Shown here one piece after another: positions 50,073 to 60,008 of a stretch of 64,000 nucleotides of DNA. The notes under the pieces are model-generated. The model was not told the DNA's origin. It did not search any database and saw nothing but the letters and a program-made list of their open reading frames with translations. Position numbers and translations under genes: made by a program. The DNA comes from Dietzia sp. JS16-p6b (GTDB lineage Bacteria; Actinomycetota; Actinomycetes; Mycobacteriales; Mycobacteriaceae). Location of the stretch: assembly GCF_003052165.1 (NCBI RefSeq), contig NZ_CP024869.1:744001-808000 (forward strand), written 5' to 3'. Positions within the stretch are counted from its first letter, which is position 1; each line of letters begins with the position of its first letter.

Positions 50073-50801
50073 ATGGCGACCATGACATCGCGCCCGGCCA
50101 CCGCCCGCCTCATCGTCTCCGTCTCGGGTCTGCGGGACTCCACTCTCGAGGGAGCGGTCGACCTGGTCGGCGACCTCGAACGGCGACGCGTGCCAGTCTC
50201 ATTGCTCGTCGCGCCGAGGCGGGGGCGTGAATACCGGATGACCGAGGACCGGGCCACCCAGGGGTGGCTCCGGCACCGTCGCGAGCGGGGTGACTCGATC
50301 GTGCTGGGTGGATACGACGAGGCGGCTACCCGACCGCGCCGGCCCGAGTTCGCCGCAATCGGACCTGCGGAGGCGGCAGTCCGTCTCGCCGCTGCGGACC
50401 GGATCATGGCCGATATGGGCCTGAGGACGCGGCTTTTCGCACCTCCTCGGTGGAACGCCTCGCCGGGGTGCCTCGAGGCGCTGCCCGGCGCGGGCTTCCG
50501 GCTCTGCGCCTCCCTCGTCGGCGTCCATGACGTGGTCCGCGGGACCACGGAGCGTGGACGGGCGCTGTCGATCGGGGAGGGCTTCATCGCCGACGCCTGG
50601 TGGTGCCGGGCCCTCGTCACCGCAGCCTGTCGGACGGCGGCGTCGGGAGGTCTGGTGCGCGTCAACGTCTCCGCAACCCAGCTCTCGCGCCGCGCACCGC
50701 GGTCGGCGTTGTTGGACGCGGTGGATCGGGTGACCGGGGAGTACGGGGCGATCGCCGGCCGCTACGAATGGCCGGCGGTCGCACTGGCCCCCGCGGCCTG
50801 A
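50073..50801 (+). CDS. DUF2334/polysaccharide-deacetylase-like protein, atypical metal site
   Basis: A 242-aa (beta/alpha) protein resembling the DUF2334 branch of carbohydrate esterase 4 proteins. RLIVSVSGLRD forms the first strand. FAPPRWNASPGCLEAL is the motif that normally places the catalytic Arg/Trp. Where relatives carry an H-x-x-x-H-type metal motif (for example HGYDH), this protein has GGYDEA, so the metal ligands look lost. The first strand likewise has SGLRD where an Asp pair is expected. It may be a non-catalytic or altered enzyme. It sits upstream of purS as in related genomes. An alternative start is the ATG at 50082. Confidence 0.6.
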   Translation: MATMTSRPATARLIVSVSGLRDSTLEGAVDLVGDLERRRVPVSLLVAPRRGREYRMTEDRATQGWLRHRRERGDSIVLGGYDEAATRPRRPEFAAIGPAEAAVRLAAADRIMADMGLRTRLFAPPRWNASPGCLEALPGAGFRLCASLVGVHDVVRGTTERGRALSIGEGFIADAWWCRALVTAACRTAASGGLVRVNVSATQLSRRAPRSALLDAVDRVTGEYGAIAGRYEWPAVALAPAA

Positions 50802-50899
50802 GCCATTCGGTGGCCCCGCCGACTCCTAGTACGATTGGCAGCCGAGCCCCGGCCGGTCCGGGTCCGCCCCCGCGTTTCCACCGATCGAGGAGATCCACC

Positions 50900-51154
50900 G
50901 TGGCCCGAGTCGTCGTCGAAGTCATGCCCAAGGCCGAGATCCTCGATCCGCAGGGGCAGGCCATCCACCGGGCCCTGGGCCGTCTCGGCCACACGGGCGT
51001 GACCGACATCCGTCAGGGCAAGCGGTTCGAGCTCGAGGTGTCCGACGAGGTGTCCGACGCCGAACTCGAGGAGATCGCGTCGTCGCTCCTGGCCAACACG
51101 GTCATCGAGGACTGGACGGTCGTGCGCGTGGACACCGCGGAGGTGGCCTCGTGA
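50900..51154 (+). CDS. purS: FGAM synthase subunit PurS
   Basis: An 84-aa subunit bridging PurL and PurQ in formylglycinamidine synthesis. [19 protein letters not shown] and [10 protein letters not shown] are typical. The GTG at 50900 follows GAGGAG by 7 nt. TACGAT at 50830-50835 could be its promoter, giving a short leader. It overlaps purQ by 4 nt (GTGA). Confidence 0.94.
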   Translation: MARVVVEVMPKAEILDPQGQAIHRALGRLGHTGVTDIRQGKRFELEVSDEVSDAELEEIASSLLANTVIEDWTVVRVDTAEVAS

Positions 51155-51828
51155 GCGCACGGGTCGGCGTCATCACCTTCCCCGGCACGCTCGACGACAT
51201 CGACGCCTCGCGGGCCGTGACCAGGTCCGGCGCGGAGGCCGTCTCGTTGTGGCACGACGACGCCGACCTCAAGGGGGTCGACGCCGTGGTGGTGCCCGGC
51301 GGATTCTCCTACGGCGACTACCTGCGTTGCGGCGCGATCGCCTCGATGGCACCCGTCATGGGCGAGGTCATCGCGGCCGCCCGGGGAGGGATGCCGGTGC
51401 TGGGCATCTGCAACGGCTTCCAGATCCTGTGTGAGGCGGGCCTGCTGCCCGGTGCCCTCGGGCGCAACCGCGACATGCACTTCGTGTGCCGCGACGAGTG
51501 GCTGCGCGTGGAGAACACCGGCACCGCGTGGACCGGGCGGTTCGAGCAGGGGGCCGAGATCCTCATCCCCCTCAAGTCCGGCGAGGGGCGCTTCATGGCC
51601 ACGGCGGAGACGATCGCGCAGCTCGAGGGCGAGGGGCGAGTGGTGTTCCGCTTCGCCGGCGACGCCCCCAACGGATCGACCAACGGCATCGCCGGTATCT
51701 GCTCGGAGAACGGCCGGGTCGTGGGCCTCATGCCCCACCCGGAGCACGCGATCGACCCGCTGACCGGCCCCTCCGACGACGGCCTGGGGCTGTTCCTGTC
51801 CGCCCTCGACTCGGTGGTCACCGCCTGA
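51151..51828 (+). CDS. purQ: FGAM synthase glutaminase subunit PurQ
   Basis: A 225-aa class I glutamine amidotransferase that supplies ammonia to PurL. The nucleophile C87 is in [15 protein letters not shown], and the triad His/Glu in [27 protein letters not shown] forms the oxyanion strand. The GTG start overlaps purS. It is followed by a strong terminator, so purL (1.8 kb away) is transcribed separately. Confidence 0.96.
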   Translation: MSARVGVITFPGTLDDIDASRAVTRSGAEAVSLWHDDADLKGVDAVVVPGGFSYGDYLRCGAIASMAPVMGEVIAAARGGMPVLGICNGFQILCEAGLLPGALGRNRDMHFVCRDEWLRVENTGTAWTGRFEQGAEILIPLKSGEGRFMATAETIAQLEGEGRVVFRFAGDAPNGSTNGIAGICSENGRVVGLMPHPEHAIDPLTGPSDDGLGLFLSALDSVVTA

Positions 51829-51847
51829 CCCGAGACCTCTACTCGCC

Positions 51848-51887
51848 ACGACGGGCCCGCCGGGATCACTCCCGGCGGGCCCGTCGT
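51848..51887. terminator. Strong bidirectional hairpin after purQ
   Basis: Perfect 18-bp stem (51848-51865 with 51870-51887, centre CGGGA TCAC TCCCG). It lies between purQ and the converging 63-aa gene. Confidence 0.82.
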
Positions 51888-51907
51888 TCAGCAGGGTGGG
51901 TCCGCGA

Positions 51908-52099
51908 TCAGAAGGCCGGGGCGCTGCTCCCGATATCCGCCCCGGCTCCACCGAGGATGTTCAGCAGCAGGCCCGGGAGGATGAACGCGGCCTGCGTGAG
52001 GGTGTCCACCGCGGAGGACCCGGTGGGCTCGCCGACGCTGCCCGAGGCCTCTCCGATGATGGGAAGGATGATTTCGCTGACCGAACCGACGAGGTCCAT
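51908..52099 (-). CDS. Small 63-aa hydrophobic/acidic protein, function unknown
   Basis: Begins MDLVGSVSEIILPIIGEA and ends GGAGADIGSSAPAF. It has two hydrophobic stretches (SEIILPIIGEA and AAFILPGLLLNILGGAG), no basic residues, no cysteine and no classical signal peptide. A near-perfect Shine-Dalgarno (AAGGAG, 6 nt before the ATG) and a long leader suggest high expression. Size, acidity and lack of a signal recall the small pore-forming PorA/PorH peptides of the corynebacterial mycolate membrane. I see no sequence identity to them, so that comparison is speculative. Confidence 0.68.
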   Translation of the reverse strand: MDLVGSVSEIILPIIGEASGSVGEPTGSSAVDTLTQAAFILPGLLLNILGGAGADIGSSAPAF

Positions 52100-52394
52100 G
52101 TGGTCTCCTTTACGTAACCGCCCCGAACGGTCTCGGGGTTGATGCCTGCCACCCTGGTGGTCGCAGGTGCAGGCGAGTCTGCACCCGGAGTTGGACACGT
52201 GGGGACTATTGCGTCCAGTTCGTTACATTAGTGTTTGCTGAGATTCTGGCCCTCGAGTGGGCGCGGGCAGACCGGAGCTCGGCGGATCGCCCGTCCTGCC
52301 GGCCCTCATGGATGCGGGCGTTCGATCCTCCGGCCCGGCAGCGGTCGCCGGACCCGTGGACTGCGGTAGGCGTGGAATGCGGTAGAACCGTGGG
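52100..52394 (-). other. 295-nt intergenic region with a foldable leader for the 63-aa gene
   Basis: This is the only gap of this size in the window. Read on the minus strand it holds possible -10 elements TAATGT and TAACGA around 52220-52235. Nearer the ATG are two small inverted repeats, GTGCAG-ACTCGC-CTGCAC (about 52170-52187) and CCACC-AGG-GTGG (about 52150-52162). No ORF or known riboswitch fold is recognised. Confidence 0.4.
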
Positions 52395-53606
52395 GTGAGC
52401 GAATCCACCACCCAGCCCGAGTCCGCGTCCGACAGATCCCACCGGCCGTTCGACATCGTCGTCTACGGTGCGACCGGCTACACCGGCGGCCTGGTCGCCG
52501 ACTACCTGATGCGCAACCTCCCCGAGGGGGGCGCGTGGGCGGTGGCGGGCCGGTCGAGGGTGAAGCTCGATGCACTCGTGGCCAGGCTCAGCGCCGAGAT
52601 GCCCGACGTCCCGGCCCCGGGGATCGTGGTGGCGGACACCGGGGATCCGGAGTCACTGGCGGACATGGCCGGGTCGGCCCGTGTCGTGCTCACCACCGTG
52701 GGCCCGTACCTCGAGTACGGCGAACCGCTCGTCGCCGCGTGTGCGGAGGCCGGTACCGACTACGTCGACCTCACGGGCGAGCCCGAGTTCGCCGACCGCA
52801 TGTACCTCGAGTACCACGACACGGCCGTGGCCTCCGGCGCGCGCATCATCCACGCGTGCGGGTTCGACTCCATCCCCCACGACCTGGGCGTGTACTACAC
52901 CATGAAGCAGGTCCCCGAGGGGGTACCGGTGGCCGTGTACGGCGCGGTCCACGCCGACGCCCAGTTCTCCGGCGGCACCTACCACTCGGCCATCGGCCAG
53001 TTCGCGAGGCTCCGCCAGGCCGCCCGCACCGCAAAGGCGCGGCGCGCGAAGGAGGGCAGGGTCGAGGGTCGGCGCATCAAGTCGGTGACGGGCAAGCCGC
53101 ACCACGACAGCGTCCTCGGTCGCTGGTTGGTCCCCCTGCCCACGATCGACCCGCAGATCGTCCTGCGCTCGGCGGCCGCGTTGGAGAGCTACGGCCCGGA
53201 CTTCAGCTACGCGCACTACGCCTCGGTCAAATCGCCTCTGACCGCGACGGCGGGCATGGTCGGGGTCGGGGCGCTGGCCGTGGGTGCGCAGATCGGCCCC
53301 ATCAGGTCTCAGCTTCTCAAGAGGATCGATCGTGGCGCCGGGCCGAGCGAGTCCCGCCGCGCCCGGTCGTCGTTCGACGTGACCTTCGTGGCGTTGGCGG
53401 GTGGGCGTCGGGTGGTCACCCGGGTCTGCGGCGGTGACCCCGGATACACCGAGACCTCCATGATGATCGCGGAGTCGGCCCTGTGCCTGGCCTTCGACGA
53501 GCTTTCCGCTCTCGCGGGGCAACTCACCACCGCCCAGGCGATGGGGGACGCGCTCCTCGCGCGCGTCGAGCGCGGGGGTCTGACCTTCGAGGTGCTGTCC
53601 ACCTAG
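52395..53606 (+). CDS. Saccharopine-dehydrogenase-like oxidoreductase (trans-acting enoyl reductase type)
   Basis: A 403-aa protein with an N-terminal Rossmann motif ([18 protein letters not shown]), [11 protein letters not shown], and the conserved [13 protein letters not shown] and [11 protein letters not shown]. This group includes mycobacterial Rv2449c and Rv2953, the latter an enoyl reductase working with polyketide synthases. No PKS is nearby. The GTG at 52395 follows TAGAAC by 6 nt, so it may be leaderless. It is likely an NADPH-dependent reductase; the substrate is unknown. Confidence 0.82.
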   Translation: MSESTTQPESASDRSHRPFDIVVYGATGYTGGLVADYLMRNLPEGGAWAVAGRSRVKLDALVARLSAEMPDVPAPGIVVADTGDPESLADMAGSARVVLTTVGPYLEYGEPLVAACAEAGTDYVDLTGEPEFADRMYLEYHDTAVASGARIIHACGFDSIPHDLGVYYTMKQVPEGVPVAVYGAVHADAQFSGGTYHSAIGQFARLRQAARTAKARRAKEGRVEGRRIKSVTGKPHHDSVLGRWLVPLPTIDPQIVLRSAAALESYGPDFSYAHYASVKSPLTATAGMVGVGALAVGAQIGPIRSQLLKRIDRGAGPSESRRARSSFDVTFVALAGGRRVVTRVCGGDPGYTETSMMIAESALCLAFDELSALAGQLTTAQAMGDALLARVERGGLTFEVLST

Positions 53607-53646
53607 CCCCGGCCGGGAGCGGATTCGCGGGCCGCCGGGGGCCGAC

Positions 53647-53652
53647 TAGACT
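53647..53652 (+). promoter_or_regulatory. Putative -10 hexamer TAGACT for purL
   Basis: TAGACT, 7 nt, then GTG at 53660. Confidence 0.47.
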
Positions 53653-53659
53653 CGCCCCC

Positions 53660-55960
53660 GTGACGACTCACGTGGATTCCATCTCGCACGCCTCCGACAC
53701 CCCCGAGCTCGCCCAGCCGTGGGCCGAACTCGGGCTGAAGGAGGACGAGTACGCCCGGATACGCGAGATCCTCGGCCGTCGGCCCACGGACGCCGAGCTG
53801 GCCATGTACTCGGTCATGTGGTCGGAGCACTGCTCGTACAAGTCCTCCAAGGTGCATCTGCGCTACTTCGGCGAGACGACGACGGACGAGATGCGATCCA
53901 CCATGCTCGCGGGAATCGGCGAGAACGCCGGCGTGGTCGACATCGGTGACGGGTGGGCCGTGACGTTCAAGGTCGAGTCACACAACCACCCCTCCTACAT
54001 CGAGCCGTACCAGGGCGCCGCGACCGGTGTCGGCGGGATCGTCCGCGACATCATGGCGATGGGCGCGCGCCCGGTGGCGGTCATGGACCAGCTGCGGTTC
54101 GGCCCGGCCGACGCGGACGACACCCACCGTGTGCTCCCGGGCGTCGTCGCGGGTGTCGGCGGTTACGGAAACTGCCTCGGTCTGCCGAACCTCGGCGGTG
54201 AGACCGTCTTCGATGAGTCCTATGCGGCCAACCCGCTGGTCAACGCCCTGTGTGCCGGCGTGATGCGGGTCGAGGACCTCCATCTCGCGTTCGCGTCCGG
54301 GACGGGGAACCGGATCATCCTCTTCGGCGCCCGGACAGGACTCGACGGGATCGGGGGAGTGTCCGTCCTCGCCTCCGAGACCTTCGAGGAGGACGAGCAC
54401 GGCGCGCCCGTCAAGCCCCGCAAGCTCCCCAGCGTCCAGGTGGGGGACCCGTTCGCCGAGAAGGTGCTCATCGAGTGCTGTCTCGAGCTCTACCGCGAGG
54501 AGCTCGTGGTCGGGATCCAGGACCTCGGGGGAGCGGGTCTGGCCTGTGCCACCTCCGAACTCGCCGCGGCGGGTGACGGCGGGATGCACGTCGTGCTGGA
54601 CAACGTGCCCCTGCGCGCCGAGGGGATGTCGGCGGCGGAGATCCTGTCGAGCGAGTCGCAGGAGCGGATGTGCGCCGTGGTGGCGCCGGAGAACGTGGAC
54701 GCCTTCATGGAGGTGTGCCGCCGGTGGGACGTGTTGGCCACCGACATCGGTGAGGTCACCGACGGCGACCGGCTCACCATCGAGTTCCGCGGCGAGACCG
54801 TGGTGGACGTCCCCCCGCGCACCGTGGCCCACGACGGCCCGGTCTACGATCGCCCCCTGGAGCGCCCGGCGGACCAGGACGCCCTGCAGGCGGACACCAC
54901 CGCCTCGTTGGCGCGGCCGACCACCGGCGAGGAACTGCGTCGCACGCTCCTCGACATGGTGGCCAGCCCCGCACTGTGTTCGCGCAAGTTCATCACCGAG
55001 CAGTACGACCGCTACGTGCGCGGGAACACGGTCCTGGCGGAGAACGCGGACGGCGGGGTCCTGCGGATCGATGAGGAGTCGGGCCGCGGCATCGCGCTGT
55101 CGACCGACGCCTCGGGGCGCTACACCAGGCTGGACCCGTACACTGGCGCCCGCCTCGCGTTGGCCGAGGCGTACCGGAACGTGGCCGTCACCGGCGCGCT
55201 CCCGGTCGCCGTGACCAACTGCCTCAATTTCGGCTCCCCCGAGGACCCCGGCGTCATGTGGCAGTTCCGCGAGGCCGTCCACGGCCTGGCAGACGGCTGC
55301 GCCGAGCTCGGCATCCCCGTGACCGGTGGAAATGTGTCCTTCTACAACCAGACCGGGTCCACACCCATCCTGCCCACTCCCGTCGTGGGGGTGCTCGGGG
55401 TGATCGACGACGTCGCGCGTCGTATCCCGACCGCGTTCGGAGACACCCCGGGCGAGAGCGTCTACCTGCTCGGTGAGACCCGGGACGAGCTCGACGGTTC
55501 GATCTGGGCGCAGGTCGCCCACCAGCACCTCGGCGGCATGCCCCCGACGGTCGACCTCGAGTGGGAGGCCACGCTCGCCCGGATCCTGGCCACGTGCTCC
55601 AAGGACGGCCTGATCACCGGCGCACACGACCTGTCGGAGGGCGGGCTCGCCCAGGCGCTCGTGGAGTCGGCCCTCGCCGGGGAGTGCGGCCTCAGAGTGG
55701 TGTTGCCCGCCGACGCGGACCCGTTCGTGTGGCTGTTCTCCGAATCCTCCGGCCGCGTGATCGTGTCGGTTCCCCGGGGCGAGGAGATCCGGTTCCAGCA
55801 GATGCTCACGGCACAGCACATCCCGCACACCCGCATCGCCGTCACGGACCCGGACTCGGAGGCCTTCGAGGTCCAGGGGCAGTTCACCCTCACCACCGCC
55901 GACCTGCGCGCGGCCCACGAGGGGACGCTGCCGGAGTTGTTCGGCGTCGACCCCGTGTGA
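53660..55960 (+). CDS. purL: FGAM synthase subunit PurL
   Basis: The ATP-dependent synthase subunit, 766 aa, of the small three-component type that needs PurS and PurQ. Seen: [35 protein letters not shown] (signature with the ATP-site His), [11 protein letters not shown], and in the second half [12 protein letters not shown] and [16 protein letters not shown]. The GTG at 53660 matches the TAGACT spacing; the frame upstream is a shadow. It is separated from purSQ by two unrelated genes. Confidence 0.96.
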   Translation: MTTHVDSISHASDTPELAQPWAELGLKEDEYARIREILGRRPTDAELAMYSVMWSEHCSYKSSKVHLRYFGETTTDEMRSTMLAGIGENAGVVDIGDGWAVTFKVESHNHPSYIEPYQGAATGVGGIVRDIMAMGARPVAVMDQLRFGPADADDTHRVLPGVVAGVGGYGNCLGLPNLGGETVFDESYAANPLVNALCAGVMRVEDLHLAFASGTGNRIILFGARTGLDGIGGVSVLASETFEEDEHGAPVKPRKLPSVQVGDPFAEKVLIECCLELYREELVVGIQDLGGAGLACATSELAAAGDGGMHVVLDNVPLRAEGMSAAEILSSESQERMCAVVAPENVDAFMEVCRRWDVLATDIGEVTDGDRLTIEFRGETVVDVPPRTVAHDGPVYDRPLERPADQDALQADTTASLARPTTGEELRRTLLDMVASPALCSRKFITEQYDRYVRGNTVLAENADGGVLRIDEESGRGIALSTDASGRYTRLDPYTGARLALAEAYRNVAVTGALPVAVTNCLNFGSPEDPGVMWQFREAVHGLADGCAELGIPVTGGNVSFYNQTGSTPILPTPVVGVLGVIDDVARRIPTAFGDTPGESVYLLGETRDELDGSIWAQVAHQHLGGMPPTVDLEWEATLARILATCSKDGLITGAHDLSEGGLAQALVESALAGECGLRVVLPADADPFVWLFSESSGRVIVSVPRGEEIRFQQMLTAQHIPHTRIAVTDPDSEAFEVQGQFTLTTADLRAAHEGTLPELFGVDPV

Positions 55961-56029
55961 GACCCCTCCTCCGGAGTCAGACCGCTCCGAGTACGGTCGC
56001 TCCGAATGCGGCCGCTCGGAGGTGGTCCG

Positions 56030-56698
56030 ATGCGTGACCTCCGCAGGCGCGAGCGGGTGCTCGCGGTGGTCCTGGCCGGCACGGCGGGCTTCGTCGACGC
56101 GGTCGGCTTCCTGGTGGTGGGCGGTTACTTCGTCTCGTTCATGAGTGGTAACTCCACCCGGCTGGCCGTCGATCTGGTGGAGGGGGACTTCGGGGGCGCG
56201 GGCATCGCGGCCGTCGTCCTGGTCTCGTTCTTCCTCGGAGCGGTCGCGGGAGCGGTGGTGACCCGGCTCCGGCCCGGGGACGACCGCCCGGCCGTCCTGG
56301 CCCTGGTCGCCTCCTTGCTGTTGCTATCGCTCGCGGTGCACCAGCTCACCGCGGCCACGGTCGTCGGGGCGCCGGCGTCGATGACTGTCGTCGCGGCCTC
56401 GATGGGGGCCATGAACTCGGTGTTCCACTCCAGGGGCGAGGTCTCGCTGGGGGTCACCTACATGACCGGTGCGGTGGTCAAGTCCGCACATCGCCTGGTG
56501 GATGCGCTGGCGGGGGGGTCGTGGGCGCCCTATCGTCAGCAGGTCTCGCTCTGGGCGGCACTCGCGCTGGGCGGTGTGGCGGGCGCGGTACTCCAGATCG
56601 TCCTCGGCGTGGCCGCGCTGGGCGTCGCCGCGGCGGTCGTGGCCGTCGCCCTGTTCGTGACCGTGTGGGTGCGCGGGCGGGAGCGCCGAGGGGCTTGA
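56030..56698 (+). CDS. DUF1275 (YoaK-family) membrane protein
   Basis: A 222-aa protein with six hydrophobic segments. It has the family signature GTAGFVDAVGFLVVGGYFVSFMSGNSTRLA and MGAMNSVF, then SLGVTYMTGAVVKSAHRL, quoted here as positions 10-40 and 130-160. The function is not established; some relatives are proposed transporters. The ATG at 56030 follows GGAGG, whereas the ATG at 56006 does not. It lies 69 nt after purL and might be read through from it. Confidence 0.85.
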   Translation: MRDLRRRERVLAVVLAGTAGFVDAVGFLVVGGYFVSFMSGNSTRLAVDLVEGDFGGAGIAAVVLVSFFLGAVAGAVVTRLRPGDDRPAVLALVASLLLLSLAVHQLTAATVVGAPASMTVVAASMGAMNSVFHSRGEVSLGVTYMTGAVVKSAHRLVDALAGGSWAPYRQQVSLWAALALGGVAGAVLQIVLGVAALGVAAAVVAVALFVTVWVRGRERRGA

Positions 56699-56745
56699 GG
56701 CAGGGGGCCGAGGTGGGGCCCGAGGCCGGGACCAGAGGGCCTGGT

Positions 56746-57903
56746 TCAGCCTCGTCGCCGTGCCCGCAGATAGGCCTCCCGCGCGGCGAGGCCATGGACC
56801 ACCTCGTCGATCATGGGACGGACGAACCGCGCGCGGTGCGCGGAGTCTGAGGCCGCCGCGGCGGCCAGGTTGAGGGCGGAGAACGCGGCGAGGGTGAGCG
56901 AGACCCGCACCAGGGTCACGCTGACCGGGACGCCTGCCAGCAGGCCGCCGAGACCCTCCGTCGTCCAGAGCGTCCACCGGGTCTCGGTGGCCTCGGGGAT
57001 CGCTATCCACCCCAGGAAGACGAAGAACAGGAAGACCAGGCAGGCGAACAGCGCGGCCTGGATCAGGGTGGCGATCACCGGGACCAGCAGGACGTTGATC
57101 CGTTCGGCGATCCGCAGTTCCCGGCCCGGCGCCCGGGCCTCCAACTCGTCGTGGAGGTCGTCGCGCGTGGTGATGGTCACGAGGAGGACCGTGAGCAGGC
57201 CCATGACGCCCACCACGGCGAAGGTCCGCGGCCAGGACAGGGCCACCATCACCTGCCAGATCTCCGCGCTGAAGAACAGGAAGAGCACGGCCAACATGAG
57301 GACCGGCAGGACCCGGGCCACCATGTGGCCCATGGTCCCCAGCTCGCGCCGGACCCGCCGTGCGGACCAGCGCACGAGCGAGCCCGCGCCGACGTAGGTG
57401 CCCACCAGGACCCCCGCCGCGAGCAGAACGGTCGTGCCCGGGCCGGGGCCGTCATGGGGTTCGAAGGACAGCGGGGCCGCCACGACGAGCGCGACCGCCG
57501 AGGCGAGCCCGATGACGGACCCGGGCAATGGGCCCACGCGACGGACCACGCGGGCCACGAACCAGCCGAGGATCGGCGCCGCGATGAACAGTCCGAGTGC
57601 CAACAGGAGCAGGAGGATGATCGGATCGCTCACCGCCAGCTCCTCCCATTCGGGGGAGTCCTCTCCGACCCGCTCGAGCAGCGCCACCGCGTAGTCGTTC
57701 GAGCGGTCCAGTGCGGAGAGACCCGAGGTGGCCACCGCGAGGCCCGCGCTGACCCCGGCCGAACGGACCAGGATCTCCCGGGCCCGCGTGGACGGGACGA
57801 TCATCATCGGCAGGCCGAGGTCCCGCAGGTGATCCTCGTGGGCGCCGAGGCTGCTGGCCGGCGTCGGAGCTGTCGTGGACACGGGGGATATTCTGGCAGT
57901 CAT
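56746..57903 (-). CDS. Polytopic membrane protein of unknown function
   Basis: 385 aa with about eight hydrophobic segments, including PIILLLLLALGLFIAAPILG, VLPVLMLAVLFLFF and LIQAALFACLVFLFFVFLG. Basic loops and a cytoplasmic tail rich in Arg complete it. I recognise no motif. The start is uncertain: the ATG at 57903 or a downstream GTG reading VSTTAPTPAS. It converges with the DUF1275 gene and is divergent, only 40 nt away, from the LssY-domain gene, so the two may be co-regulated. Confidence 0.72.
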   Translation of the reverse strand: MTARISPVSTTAPTPASSLGAHEDHLRDLGLPMMIVPSTRAREILVRSAGVSAGLAVATSGLSALDRSNDYAVALLERVGEDSPEWEELAVSDPIILLLLLALGLFIAAPILGWFVARVVRRVGPLPGSVIGLASAVALVVAAPLSFEPHDGPGPGTTVLLAAGVLVGTYVGAGSLVRWSARRVRRELGTMGHMVARVLPVLMLAVLFLFFSAEIWQVMVALSWPRTFAVVGVMGLLTVLLVTITTRDDLHDELEARAPGRELRIAERINVLLVPVIATLIQAALFACLVFLFFVFLGWIAIPEATETRWTLWTTEGLGGLLAGVPVSVTLVRVSLTLAAFSALNLAAAAASDSAHRARFVRPMIDEVVHGLAAREAYLRARRRG

Positions 57904-57931
57904 CGTGCTCCACGCGGACCGTACCGCGGAC

Positions 57932-57937
57932 TATCGT
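57932..57937 (+). promoter_or_regulatory. Putative -10 hexamer TATCGT for the LssY-domain gene
   Basis: TATCGT, 6 nt, then ATG at 57944. Confidence 0.45.
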
Positions 57938-57943
57938 CGAGCC

Positions 57944-59530
57944 ATGCCCACCAGCGAGCGACCGGTCACGTCGCCCGGCGCGGAATCGGACGACCCTGCC
58001 GGGCCGGCCGGGCCGGAGACACAGGCCGGGCCCCCAGTCTACGCCCGCCTGCCGTCCAAGGTGCGGGACGACGACGTCCGTCCGGCGCTGCCGGGTCAGA
58101 TCGTCGACACGGTGTTCTTCGCCCTGGCCACCCTCTCGGCCGGATGGTTGGGCTGGCGACTGTTGGACGAGGTGTGGCGCCACACGTGGTGGCACCTGTT
58201 CCTGCTGATCCCGTTCTGGGCGCTCGTGGCCTATCTGGTCCTGCCCCGCCTGCAGACCATGATCACCTCGGTCTACGTGCCCGGGTACTTCATCGCCCGC
58301 ACCCGGACGTCAGACGGTCTGCTGGGGGACCCGGTCAACCTGGCCGTCGACGGCACGGCCCGGCAGATCCACGAGGCCATGACGGCCTGTGGTTGGGTGC
58401 TGGCCGACGACGTCACGGTCCGCTCGTCCTGGGGCATCATCCTGTCCTCGGTGCTGCGGCGGTCCTACCCCTCGGCGCCGGTGAGCCCCCTGCGGCTCTT
58501 CGGCCGGAGGCAGTGCCTGGCATACCAACAGGAGGTGGAGGGCAACGCGGCGCAGCGACATCACGTCCGGTTCTGGCGGTGCCCCGACGGCTGGCTGCTG
58601 CCCGGCGGCCATCGCGTGCAGTGGCTCGGGGCGGGAACCTACGACAGGGCGGTGGGGCTGTCGCTGTTCACCCTGCAGGTGACCCACAAGATCGACGCGG
58701 ACATCGACGTGGAGCGCGACTACATCGTGGCCTCGATCCGGTACCACGTCCCCGCCGCGGAGGTCCGCGTACTCGAGAACTTCTCGGCCGGGTATCACTC
58801 CCGGAACGGCGGGGGCGACGCGATCCGCACGGACGGCGACCTGCCGGTGGTGGACCTGCGGGCCGTTCCGGTCCCCGAGGTCGCCGCGGCCGATCTGCCC
58901 GCCGGGCTGGTGCGGGCCGCCCGCGGGTACGACGACCCCCAGGCGGAGGGCGGGGTGGCGTCGGGGGACGCTGATCGCCCGGCCGACGACGTGGCCCCCG
59001 ACCCCGGACACCTGCCGCGTCCGGCCGCACTCACCGCGGGCTGTGGACTGGTCGGGGCGAGCGTTCTCGTCCTGGTGGTGCTGGCGTTGCGCGACATTCT
59101 CGGGGACCAGGGCATGGAGGAGTTCGCCGGTCTCGACCGATCCGAGGTGGTGCCGGCGATCATCGCGCTCGCGGTGTTCATCGGCGGCGTCTACGGGGCG
59201 ATGGGCGTCCTGGCCCTGCTCACCTACCTGGGGTACGCCAGACCGCGCGTGTGGCTTCTCACCCTCACGGTGGTGAGCATCGTCTCGACGGAGTCCGGCC
59301 GCGTCACCACGGACGCCGAACTGGGGACCGTTCTCGGCGGCTACCTCGCCCTGGCGGTCAACGTCCTGATCCTGCTGCTGCTCACCAGCCAGGCCACGCG
59401 GACGTGGAGCCGCAGGACCGCGCAGGAACGGCGGCGGGCGCGGCGGGCCCGGCGCCGCGGGTCCCGCCGGGCGCGCACCCCGGTGCCTGGGTCCGACCCG
59501 GTTCTCCCGGACATGGGTGATCGCACATGA
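57944..59530 (+). CDS. Membrane protein with LssY C-terminal-like domain
   Basis: 528 aa. Two N-terminal membrane helices ([35 protein letters not shown]) precede a soluble LssY_C-like domain: [45 protein letters not shown] and [12 protein letters not shown]. Three or four more helices and a very arginine-rich tail follow. LssY domains occur with PAP2 phosphatases and membrane-trafficking-like proteins, but their role is unclear. It overlaps the next gene by 4 nt (ATGA). Confidence 0.75.
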   Translation: MPTSERPVTSPGAESDDPAGPAGPETQAGPPVYARLPSKVRDDDVRPALPGQIVDTVFFALATLSAGWLGWRLLDEVWRHTWWHLFLLIPFWALVAYLVLPRLQTMITSVYVPGYFIARTRTSDGLLGDPVNLAVDGTARQIHEAMTACGWVLADDVTVRSSWGIILSSVLRRSYPSAPVSPLRLFGRRQCLAYQQEVEGNAAQRHHVRFWRCPDGWLLPGGHRVQWLGAGTYDRAVGLSLFTLQVTHKIDADIDVERDYIVASIRYHVPAAEVRVLENFSAGYHSRNGGGDAIRTDGDLPVVDLRAVPVPEVAAADLPAGLVRAARGYDDPQAEGGVASGDADRPADDVAPDPGHLPRPAALTAGCGLVGASVLVLVVLALRDILGDQGMEEFAGLDRSEVVPAIIALAVFIGGVYGAMGVLALLTYLGYARPRVWLLTLTVVSIVSTESGRVTTDAELGTVLGGYLALAVNVLILLLLTSQATRTWSRRTAQERRRARRARRRGSRRARTPVPGSDPVLPDMGDRT

Positions 59531-59949
59531 GGCGGGTCCCCGACGGCGCGACGGTCCGCGCGGCGGTCGAGGAGGTGGCGCCCTGGCTCGACGACGACGA
59601 GGTGGACGCCCCCGGCCGGTCCACGATAGCGGCGGCGGTCCGCGCCACCGCTGCCGTGCTGGCGGCCGAGCTCCCCGGCCGGGCGGTCGAGGTGCGGGTG
59701 CCGCCCTATGTGGCCGTGCAGTGCATCGAGGGGCCGCGCCACACGCGGGGGACCCCGCCCAACGTCGTCGAGACCGACGCCAGGACCTGGCTCGAACTCG
59801 CCACCGGCCGCCGCAGCTGGCAGTCCGCCGTCTCGGCCGGGCTGGTCCGTGCGTCGGGGACGAGGGCCGGTGAGGTCGCGTCGGGGCTGCCGGTGGTGCG
59901 ACCGGGGACACGGGAGTGGGGTCACGGGGGTCCGGGAACGTACACTTGA
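59527..59949 (+). CDS. Sterol-carrier-family protein (Rv0807-like), upstream of purF
   Basis: A 140-aa protein resembling the actinobacterial 'sterol carrier' family, with [35 protein letters not shown] and [14 protein letters not shown]. Its function is not demonstrated; the name reflects a fold similarity to SCP-2. The same gene precedes purF in mycobacteria (Rv0807). It is translationally coupled to the LssY-domain gene and ends 59 nt before purF, so all three may share a transcript. Confidence 0.82.
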   Translation: MRRVPDGATVRAAVEEVAPWLDDDEVDAPGRSTIAAAVRATAAVLAAELPGRAVEVRVPPYVAVQCIEGPRHTRGTPPNVVETDARTWLELATGRRSWQSAVSAGLVRASGTRAGEVASGLPVVRPGTREWGHGGPGTYT

Positions 59950-60008
59950 ACGGCACCGCCGGGGTCTGTCCGGGCGGACCGCCCCGAACCATGAGGGAGC
60001 ACCACCAG

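Noticed and set aside
52100-52394. Riboswitch in the leader of the 63-aa gene
   Set aside because: Only two small hairpins are visible, and neither matches a riboswitch consensus I know. Left as unexplained leader.
53978-55918. A 646-codon minus-strand frame antisense to purL
   Set aside because: purL is complete with family motifs throughout; the opposite frame has no recognisable domain.
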